Source of the DNA: Chitinivibrio sp051745065
GTDB taxonomy: Bacteria > Fibrobacterota > Chitinivibrionia > Chitinivibrionales > Chitinivibrionaceae
Direction of reading: 5' to 3'
Length of the DNA stretch: 37,479 bases
Assembly (NCBI GenBank): GCA_051745065.1
Contig: JBNJDQ010000008.1
Location: 1 to 37,479 of the forward strand
Under the pieces are notes generated by a model. It was not told the origin of the DNA. It worked only from the letters and a program-made list of their open reading frames with translations, and made no database searches. Shown one piece after another: positions 32,151 through 37,479 of the stretch (position 1 is its first letter; each line of letters begins with the position of its first letter). A program made the position numbers and the translations under genes.

Positions 32151-32733
32151 ACGCGCAGAAGAAAAACGCAAAACTGCCGAGACAGATATTGCGGTTCATC
32201 TCGATTTAGATGGAATGGGGCGTTCCACCGTCAGCAGCGGCAACGCTTTCTTCGATCACATGCTGACAGCCTTTGCCCGGCACGGGTTGTTTGATATGGA
32301 TATCAAATGCATTGGAGATATTGAAGTTGATTTTCATCACTCAGCAGAAGATATCGGCATTACCCTGGGAAAAGCATTTAAGAAAGCGCTGGGCAGAGCC
32401 GTTGGCATTACCCGATACAGCCACTCCTATGTACCTATGGATGAAGCTCTTATACGAACAGCTGCCGATATTTGCGGGCGCAGTAATCTCATTTACGCCG
32501 AAGATCTCCGGGATCGGCGAATTCACGATTTTGAAGTCGATCTCGTCTACGATTTTCTCAAGGGTTTTACAGATAACGCCGGAGTTACCCTTCATGTAGA
32601 TATATTAAAAGCGCGCAACAGCCACCATGCGGTGGAAGCCATTTTCAAATCTCTGGGCCGCACCATGCGCAGTGCCTGCAGCATCGATTCCGCCGCAGCA
32701 GATCAGATCCCTTCGACAAAAGGAACATTATAA
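32143..32733 (+). CDS. hisB: Imidazoleglycerol-phosphate dehydratase
   Basis: The product is 196 residues from ATG 32143 (AGGGG upstream), a monofunctional HisB that removes water from imidazole-glycerol phosphate in histidine synthesis. It is a manganese enzyme. Metal-binding motifs are visible: 'FFDHML' (~38), 'FHHSAEDIGI' (~65) and 'NSHHAVEAIFKSLGR' (~162). 'RYSHSYVPMDEAL' (~93) is another family block. No other histidine gene is nearby; it is the last gene of the metal-uptake operon, overlapping the small membrane protein gene by 8 nt. Confidence 0.96.
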   Translation: MSRRAEEKRKTAETDIAVHLDLDGMGRSTVSSGNAFFDHMLTAFARHGLFDMDIKCIGDIEVDFHHSAEDIGITLGKAFKKALGRAVGITRYSHSYVPMDEALIRTAADICGRSNLIYAEDLRDRRIHDFEVDLVYDFLKGFTDNAGVTLHVDILKARNSHHAVEAIFKSLGRTMRSACSIDSAAADQIPSTKGTL

Positions 32734-32745
32734 ATATTTTTATTA

Positions 32746-32774
32746 TTGAATTATCCTCTCTACTATTATATTAT
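32746..32774 (+). promoter_or_regulatory. Sigma-70 promoter of the SPOR lipoprotein gene
   Basis: TTGAAT (32746-32751), a 17-nt spacer and TATTAT (32769-32774) lie in the A+T-rich gap after hisB. The leader would be about 40 nt. Confidence 0.6.
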
Positions 32775-32820
32775 ATTTAAAATTATGAGTAACGGGAACA
32801 CAGGAAGAACAGGAGTGACT

Positions 32821-33702
32821 ATGTCCATTTCACGTGTAATAAGTCTGAGCATAATCTTTGCAGCTCTCATCCTTAACGGGTGCGGCAAAAAGGCATCATC
32901 TCCGGAAGAAGAGAATGCCTCAACCAAATCGTCTGTTTCTGAGCAGGAAACCTCTGCCTCACAGGAAGATGAAGATCTTTTTGAAAGTTTTTCTGAAGGA
33001 GAGGACGACAGCGAAAACCCCACCATGGATGAAGGCGATGATATCTACGGCTCTGATGACGATGACGGCCTTGAAGAGGTTACAGACATTGAAGAAACTC
33101 CTGATGTAACAGAGGAATCCCCGGCGGAAGAGTATGTACCGGAGTTCTATTCCGAAGGTCAGTACATCGTTCAGGTTTCCAGTATTGCCTCAGAGGCAAT
33201 TGCAGAAGATGTTGCCCAGAAACTCGAGAACAACGGCTATCCTGTCTACATTGCAGAGGTGCTGAATCCGACACCGCAGCTGTTGGGTACCTATTACCGC
33301 GTACGTGTAGGCGGCTTCCGTACAGTGACCGGTGCAGAGGAGTTTGGTGAAAATGTGTTGATGCCCCGGGGATACAATTACTGGGTCGACAATCGTTCAA
33401 ACGACAATGTCGGTATTGGTGATTACGGTCTTGGAAAATCCACGGCCTCTGCTGAGACAGAGCAGGATACCGATGAAAGCGAAACACAGAAAAATGCATC
33501 CAACAACGATATGTGGGTGGAAGAAGAAAACAGTGGGTCAACTTCTGAGCAGTCAACGCAGAATGACAGCGAAGCATCTTCCTCTCAGGACGACACAACG
33601 GACGATGAATCGCAGGCATCCTCCGAAAACAGTGCCCAGGCTGATACGGCAACCAATGCTGACTCCAATGCTGAAGAAGACTGGGACAGCGTTGAGTGGT
33701 AA
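32821..33702 (+). CDS. SPOR-domain lipoprotein with very acidic flanks
   Basis: The product is 293 residues from ATG 32821 (GGAG 5 nt upstream). The lipobox 'LILNGC' puts the lipidated cysteine at 21; Gly then Lys follow, compatible with the outer membrane. Residues ~25-108 are rich in Ser, Asp and Glu. A SPOR domain (~113-190) begins 'GQYIVQVSSIASEAIAEDVA' and contains 'YYRVRVGGFRTVTGAEEF'. SPOR domains bind glycan strands lacking side peptides, often at division sites. A second low-complexity Ser/Thr/Asp/Glu region (~205-285) ends in 'EEDWDSVEW'. A terminator follows. The function in division or envelope tethering is inferred from the domain. Confidence 0.88.
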   Translation: MSISRVISLSIIFAALILNGCGKKASSPEEENASTKSSVSEQETSASQEDEDLFESFSEGEDDSENPTMDEGDDIYGSDDDDGLEEVTDIEETPDVTEESPAEEYVPEFYSEGQYIVQVSSIASEAIAEDVAQKLENNGYPVYIAEVLNPTPQLLGTYYRVRVGGFRTVTGAEEFGENVLMPRGYNYWVDNRSNDNVGIGDYGLGKSTASAETEQDTDESETQKNASNNDMWVEEENSGSTSEQSTQNDSEASSSQDDTTDDESQASSENSAQADTATNADSNAEEDWDSVEW

Positions 33703-33724
33703 TTGCGCGTTCCTGAAACTCATG

Positions 33725-33754
33725 AGAGATTCCCTCCGGGGGATCTCTTTTTTT
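33725..33754 (+). terminator. Rho-independent terminator after the SPOR lipoprotein gene
   Basis: A 10-bp stem (33725-33734 with 33739-33748, one G-T pair) with a 4-nt loop is followed by T residues to 33754. Confidence 0.9.
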
Positions 33755-33783
33755 ATCCTGAAACCAGACTTTTAAAGGTAAAA

Positions 33784-34056
33784 ATGAAAAGCGTCAAATT
33801 TGAAGCAGGCAGTACGGAATCAGAGGGTTCTTTTTTCAAAACAATACTGCGGTCATTTTCCACGTCGGAAGGAACATGGACACGATCAGCCGTGCTTATC
33901 CAGCTGGCACGCAAATACCAAAATCGCGAAGAAGCAGCACTTCATGCCAAAGCCGATATCGATACAGCACGGTACAAAGCCGAAAAAAACCGTGGGCGTT
34001 ACACCATGGATCATTATCTTGCAGCACTGGGATACCAAAAACTGGAGCAGGAGTAG
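33784..34056 (+). CDS. Hypothetical 90-residue protein
   Basis: AAAGG lies 5 nt before ATG 33784. The translation is a charged, soluble protein with predicted helices: 'SAVLIQLARKYQNREEAALHAKADIDTARY' (split ~36-65) and a final 'MDHYLAALGYQKLEQE'. No signal peptide or membrane segment is present and I do not recognise a family. It begins 30 nt after a terminator without an obvious promoter. Its stop is 4 nt from the convergent 51-residue protein gene. Confidence 0.65.
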   Translation: MKSVKFEAGSTESEGSFFKTILRSFSTSEGTWTRSAVLIQLARKYQNREEAALHAKADIDTARYKAEKNRGRYTMDHYLAALGYQKLEQE

Positions 34057-34060
34057 TCAT

Positions 34061-34216
34061 TCAGTCCTGATTGCTTGTCTCGAAAAAGACCTTCACCATA
34101 TTCTCGGTATACCGATAAAGATGACGCGCCGTTTTTTCGTAGTTCATAAACTGCACCGCAAGTGAAAGCAGAAGAACTAACAGTAAAAGAGCAAGAAAAA
34201 ATAATATCACCGTCAT
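34061..34216 (-). CDS. Small 51-residue membrane protein coupled to tsaD
   Basis: An ATG at 34216 overlaps the tsaD stop as ATGA. The frame runs 51 codons. Residues 2-24 are a strong membrane helix ('TVILFFLALLLLVLLLSLAV'), followed by a short tail 'NYEKTARHLYRYTENMVKVF' and 'FETSNQD'. The 4-nt overlap is the usual sign of translational coupling. No family is recognised; it would sit in the inner membrane with a cytoplasmic or periplasmic tail. Confidence 0.6.
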   Translation of the reverse strand: MTVILFFLALLLLVLLLSLAVQFMNYEKTARHLYRYTENMVKVFFETSNQD

Positions 34217-35214
34217 TTGGACCGCCCTGTAATTTTTGCCGTCGGCTCCATGCGCGGACTCCTCCGTATGCCCCTGTTATACGATTCCAGCCCGGCTTTT
34301 GCAATCATTGCTCCATTATCTGTGCAAAGCCGGGGGGACGGAAAGAAAACATGTTCTTCGCCAAACTCCTGCCGCAAAGCTGCGCGAATAGCCTGATTGC
34401 ATGCAACGCCGCCCACAAGGGCGATATCGGAAATACCCGTATCCTGAACACAGGCAGTCAGATTTTTTAAAACAGCACGAATTACGGCATTCTGAAAGGA
34501 AGCACATATGCGTCCTTTCTGCGCAGCAACATCACCGCTGTCGTACGTCTCCACATGGTATTTTACAGCTGTCTTCAAACCGCTGAAGCTAAAATTATGA
34601 CCTGCATAGCGTTTAATCTCGGCAATGGAGAAAGGAATATAATCCGATCCGTCCCAGGTACGGGCACACTCCTCGATATCATGCCCCGCGGGATAGGAAA
34701 ACCCGAGGAGCTTGCCCACTTTATCAAAGGCTTCACCGGCAGCATCGTCAACAGTCTGACCGAGCAGCTCGTATCGGCCAAAAGCTTCAACCCGGTAAAT
34801 CGAAGTATGTCCCCCGCTTGCAACCAGGGCAATAAAAGGGAACGCAGGGCTGTTTTCCAGAGTCACTGCAGCAATATGCCCCTCCAGATGGTTCACACCG
34901 ATGCAGGGAATACCGTATGCTGCGCTCAGGCCGCGGACAAAACTGATTCCCACAAGCAGAGCTCCGGCAAGACCGGGGCGGTCTGTAACAGCAATCAGGT
35001 CTATATCAGAAGGCCTGAGTCTGCAGGTTTTCAAGACAGAACGACAGAGCAGATCTACTTTTTTTATATGTTCCCGCGAAGCGATTTCCGGAACGACTCC
35101 GCCGAATTCTGTATGCACCTGCTGCGTATAGATCTCATTGGCAGCAACAGCCCCGTCACGGATAAGCGCCACGGAGGTTTCGTCACAGGACGTCTCTACA
35201 CCCAATACTATCAT
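34213..35214 (-). CDS. tsaD: tRNA N6-adenosine threonylcarbamoyltransferase
   Basis: The product is 333 residues. TsaD transfers the threonylcarbamoyl group to A37 of ANN-decoding tRNAs to make t6A. Visible: the ATPase-fold start 'GVETSCDETSVAL' (~5), 'GGVVPEIASREH' (~38), the metal-binding 'GVNHLEGHIAA' (~106), 'FPFIALVASGGHTS' (~127), 'DDAAGEAFDKVGKLLG' (~156) and 'LVGGVACN' (~263). The third metal ligand is in 'CTDNGAMIA' (~293). AGAGG precedes the ATG. TsaB, TsaC and TsaE are not in the window. Confidence 0.97.
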   Translation of the reverse strand: MIVLGVETSCDETSVALIRDGAVAANEIYTQQVHTEFGGVVPEIASREHIKKVDLLCRSVLKTCRLRPSDIDLIAVTDRPGLAGALLVGISFVRGLSAAYGIPCIGVNHLEGHIAAVTLENSPAFPFIALVASGGHTSIYRVEAFGRYELLGQTVDDAAGEAFDKVGKLLGFSYPAGHDIEECARTWDGSDYIPFSIAEIKRYAGHNFSFSGLKTAVKYHVETYDSGDVAAQKGRICASFQNAVIRAVLKNLTACVQDTGISDIALVGGVACNQAIRAALRQEFGEEHVFFPSPRLCTDNGAMIAKAGLESYNRGIRRSPRMEPTAKITGRSK

Positions 35215-35329
35215 AACACCTCTTTATTCTCATGAGAACAGAAATATACGTCCTGCCGGAGATGAGCACGATAAAGAGATTTTAAAATTATGGGAAAAGT
35301 TATGGTTTTCCTTTTTTTTTGTGTTATAT

Positions 35330-35338
35330 TGTGGATAA
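35330..35338 (-). promoter_or_regulatory. Perfect DnaA box
   Basis: TGTGGATAA is the complement of the DnaA consensus TTATCCACA. It overlaps the end of a TATATT (35325-35330) that may be the -10 box of the next gene. No companion boxes were found nearby. Confidence 0.35.
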
Positions 35339-35375
35339 CTGTTAGCAAATTTCAGGAAAGTGTAAGGAGCAAAAA

Positions 35376-35561
35376 ATGAAGAGAATAATGAGTTCAGCCC
35401 TGCTTATTTTGTTTCTTTCCCTTTCGGTATATGCTGAGAAAAAAAGCGATACCGCAGCCGGATCGGATAGCGACACAAATGAAAGGAAAACAGCCACAAC
35501 TTCCCGTTCAATACAGAAGGATACTGATAACTGGTCCAAGATCAAGTCTCTTTTTCTCTAG
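35376..35561 (+). CDS. Small secreted protein, 61 residues
   Basis: GGAG lies 7 nt before the ATG. Residues 1-20 are a clear signal peptide (basic start, hydrophobic 'ALLILFLSLSVYA'). The mature ~41 residues are Ser/Thr/Asp/Lys-rich and probably disordered, ending 'DTDNWSKIKSLFL'. There is no lipobox cysteine. The A+T-rich upstream region with TATATT at 35325-35330 may hold its promoter. No family is recognised. Confidence 0.65.
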   Translation: MKRIMSSALLILFLSLSVYAEKKSDTAAGSDSDTNERKTATTSRSIQKDTDNWSKIKSLFL

Positions 35562-35582
35562 TTTGCAGTGGCATCCTGCCTG

Positions 35583-35603
35583 TCAGCCCGTGTGCTGATT
35601 TTT
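35583..35603 (+). terminator. Weak hairpin after the small secreted protein gene
   Basis: TCAGC (35583-35587) and GCTGA (35594-35598) form a 5-bp stem followed by five T residues. It is a weak terminator at best; a second 5-bp hairpin lies at 35604-35620. Confidence 0.4.
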
Positions 35604-35671
35604 CCTGCACAGATTGCAGGGTCTCAATTATTTTATGTGCAGTTTCCATATAAATGTACAAGGATGTTTGA

Positions 35672-36421
35672 TTGAAGAATACAGGGCGTCGGGAACGAAT
35701 TGAGCTGAAATACGAAGAATACGCAAAGAGTTTCTCCCGCAACAGTACGGATTATCTGTCCCGGATAAATCTCCTCTATGATCATATCGAGCGCGTTGTT
35801 ATCGAAAGCCGTGGTATCTGCACATCCCTTGATCTCTCGCGACCGATAACTGAAGATATTATTACAGCAGCACGCCTTTTCCTTCTCTCCCGGTATCCCG
35901 CAATCCATCGGAATGAACCCGTTTTCCGCCCTCTCAGTTTGGATGATATTGAACACAGTATCTCTATTATTCAGGAACACGACATGCTCAGGGACTATCT
36001 GCCCAGTGAACAACAGTATTTTTTTACCTTACTGCGCTCCCTGATATGTACGGGCAAAGAAGGCGAAGAATCGACGGAATGTATTATTCACGATGCCCTT
36101 CGGATCGATTATCTTCGCATAGCAAATGACAGTTCCTTCCATGAGCTCCCGGGGAATATCTTTTCCCTGCCGAAGGTTTCATCCCTGCAGAAGGCGCAGC
36201 TTTCGAAAGAATCGGAAACATTCCTGACAATTCTTGCGGGCATCAGTTCACTGCATTACCTCTGGTCATACATGACAGTTAAACGACGAAATTATCTTGA
36301 TACCATTGCGGGCAAAATCCCCGGGGCACCACCTTTTGTTAACTCCTTCATAGAGGATCATCGCCGCATCCTGGAGAAAAACGCCCAAAAGGCACGAAGT
36401 TATAAGATAAAAGGCGTCTGA
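35672..36421 (+). CDS. Hypothetical 249-residue cytoplasmic protein
   Basis: The start is TTG 35672 with AAGGA 7 nt upstream; no ATG fits near the beginning of the frame. The chain is mostly helical and soluble, with no signal or membrane segment. It opens with a basic-acidic helix ('RRERIELKYEEYAKSF'); a His-Asp pair appears in 'CIIHDALRIDYLRI' (~140) and a final helix in 'EDHRRILEKNAQKARSYK' (~225). I do not recognise a family, and one HD pair is not enough to call a phosphohydrolase. It overlaps the next gene by one base (TGATG), so the two are translated together. Confidence 0.7.
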   Translation: MKNTGRRERIELKYEEYAKSFSRNSTDYLSRINLLYDHIERVVIESRGICTSLDLSRPITEDIITAARLFLLSRYPAIHRNEPVFRPLSLDDIEHSISIIQEHDMLRDYLPSEQQYFFTLLRSLICTGKEGEESTECIIHDALRIDYLRIANDSSFHELPGNIFSLPKVSSLQKAQLSKESETFLTILAGISSLHYLWSYMTVKRRNYLDTIAGKIPGAPPFVNSFIEDHRRILEKNAQKARSYKIKGV

Positions 36422-37356
36422 TGGATCGAATCAGTTCCATAGTTCGTGCCCATGAATCCGGGCGTACCCTCCTTGCGTATCTTACGGGACGCTTTACATA
36501 TAAAACCTCTGCGGACTGGGCAGAACTGATTGGACAGCATCGCTTTCAGCGGGGAAATTGCAGTCTTCAGGCACAGGACTGCGTTTTTCAGGGACAGCGC
36601 ATTTGCTACCGTATGCCCAAAATAACAGAAGATTCTGCAAACCTGTCTTTTCGTATTATCGACACAACGGAAGATTTCTACGCGGTAAACAAACCGCCGA
36701 ATCTTCTTGTGCATAATAATAATAAGACTCCAACGCAGAATCTGATTTATCAAATGCGCCGCATGCACTGTGCTGCCGGAGATATTCTGGACATTGTAAA
36801 CCGCCTTGACCGCCATACCTCAGGCGTGGTTTTGGTCGCACGAAACAAAAACGCTCTGCGCCATCTCAACAGACTGTTTTCACGGCGTCTGGTCACCAAA
36901 ACATACCATGCTCTTACCGAGGGAATACCGACCGTTCCCGCAGGAAGCATCACATCAGATATTGTGCCCGATATAACAAGTTCATTTCCTTATAAATATG
37001 CCTGTGACTTCTCCACACCTCACCCCAAAGCACATACGGAATACCGCCTGTGTGCCACTGCCGAAGGATACGCGCTCATCGAACTTCTCCCCCGATCAGG
37101 ATACACACATCAGCTGCGCCTTCACTGCGCGTCGATGAATACCCCAATCTGTAATGATTATCTCTATGGTTTAACAGACAAAGACTACCGGCGACGTCTG
37201 CAGAGAACAAAACATGCCAGCGACACAGGACAGCTTCTTCACTGCAGCAGCATTTCTTTCCCCTGGACAAACGGAATCTACACCGTAAAGGCCCCTTTTT
37301 TTGAGCATATGAAAGGTGCGCTGCAGAAACTGTCTCTGCAAAAGGATAACGCATGA
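36421..37356 (+). CDS. RluA-family pseudouridine synthase
   Basis: The product is 311 residues; these enzymes convert uridine to pseudouridine in rRNA or tRNA. The catalytic motif is 'VNRLDRHTSGVVLVA' (~126-140), with the essential Asp in RLDR; the residue before RLDR is Asn instead of the usual His. 'FYAVNKPPNLLVH' (~87) is the typical domain start and 'RSGYTHQLRLHCAS' (~226) matches GRTHQIRVH. A short N-terminal region (1-65) may be a degenerate S4-like part. The target RNA cannot be named. It overlaps both neighbours by 1 and 4 nt. Confidence 0.88.
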   Translation: MDRISSIVRAHESGRTLLAYLTGRFTYKTSADWAELIGQHRFQRGNCSLQAQDCVFQGQRICYRMPKITEDSANLSFRIIDTTEDFYAVNKPPNLLVHNNNKTPTQNLIYQMRRMHCAAGDILDIVNRLDRHTSGVVLVARNKNALRHLNRLFSRRLVTKTYHALTEGIPTVPAGSITSDIVPDITSSFPYKYACDFSTPHPKAHTEYRLCATAEGYALIELLPRSGYTHQLRLHCASMNTPICNDYLYGLTDKDYRRRLQRTKHASDTGQLLHCSSISFPWTNGIYTVKAPFFEHMKGALQKLSLQKDNA

Positions 37357-37479
37357 AAATCATTGCAGCAGTATTATTCACCGTGATATTTCTGTTCGGA
37401 CAGGAGGAACCACTCCCTCCCAATCATATATATCCCGAAAAGCAGGATATCATTTATCTTTATGAGTGGCGAACTCAAA
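37353..37479 (+). CDS. Exported protein, N-terminal fragment (runs off the right edge)
   Basis: An ATG overlaps the stop of the pseudouridine synthase gene (ATGA). The first ~17 residues, 'MKIIAAVLFTVIFLFG', look like a signal peptide. The visible mature part is 'PLPPNHIYPEKQDIIYLYEW'. Only 42 codons lie in the window, so no function is proposed. Confidence 0.65.
   Translation, partial: MKIIAAVLFTVIFLFGQEEPLPPNHIYPEKQDIIYLYEWRTQ

Noticed and set aside
35215..35375. Possible replication origin (A+T-rich, T tract, DnaA box)
   Set aside because: Only one DnaA box is present and no dnaA, dnaN, gyrB or gidA gene is nearby.
35672..36421. HD-domain phosphohydrolase call for the 249-residue protein
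   Set aside because: Only one His-Asp pair is seen and the spaced H...HD...D pattern is missing, so I left it as unknown.
1..37479. tRNA, rRNA, CRISPR arrays, insertion sequences, phage genes
   Set aside because: No cloverleaf, ribosomal segment, regularly spaced repeats, transposase or integrase motif was found by reading both strands. Absence by eye is not proof for small RNAs.

Overview
The window is a gene-dense piece of a bacterial chromosome of moderate G+C. It encodes the outer-membrane and motility parts of a diderm, flagellated, piliated bacterium: CheD and CheR, FlgM, PilT and PilC, a beta-barrel-like outer-membrane protein, and a SPOR lipoprotein. It also encodes carbohydrate enzymes: a GH94 disaccharide phosphorylase and a secreted GH10 glycosidase with a C-terminal tail like those of type IX secretion substrates. 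This mix fits a polysaccharide degrader of the Fibrobacterota or a related FCB-group lineage. That placement is an inference from gene content and protein style. No rRNA, tRNA, insertion sequence, prophage or CRISPR array was seen.

Layout. 1-873 (minus strand) holds cheD followed by the start of cheR. 1038-2844 (plus) holds an HDOD protein and thioredoxin reductase, closed by a strong terminator. 2966-5965 (minus) is a large 7TM hybrid histidine kinase. 6151-8148 (plus) is a Rep/UvrD helicase. 8497-11082 (minus) is the GH94 phosphorylase; its promoter is flanked by two near-identical 12-bp palindromes. 11300-13563 (plus) is pilT-pilC, followed by flgM with a sigma-28-like promoter, a TPR membrane protein and an HU/IHF protein. 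15637-19863 (minus) is the compact group ugd-acpS-ruvC-ruvA-ruvB-DUF2905. 19962-21977 (plus) is the GH10 enzyme. 22088-25348 (minus) contains the outer-membrane protein, a divergent MraY-like transferase and a SAM methyltransferase. 25485-28289 (plus) is pyrR-pyrB-pyrC with overlapping genes. 28335-32733 (plus) is a metal-uptake operon: a NikL-like anchored protein, an unknown membrane protein, a zinc/manganese-type binding protein, ATPase and permease, a 58-residue membrane protein, and hisB. 32821-34056 (plus) holds a SPOR lipoprotein and a 90-residue protein. 34061-35214 (minus) is tsaD plus a 51-residue membrane protein. 35376 to the right edge (plus) holds a small secreted protein, an unknown 249-residue protein, an RluA-family pseudouridine synthase and a truncated secreted protein.

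The most interesting parts are these. The GH94 promoter has paired operators. The metal-uptake operon has extra membrane components and a Zur-like palindrome at its predicted start. The MraY-like protein lacks a signature loop and is coupled to a methyltransferase. The flgM promoter looks sigma-28 dependent. Two small membrane-protein genes overlap the start or end of housekeeping genes. Three exported proteins share acidic, tryptophan-containing tails. Most remaining genes are ordinary housekeeping genes. Several genes probably begin at GTG or TTG codons, judged from Shine-Dalgarno spacing.
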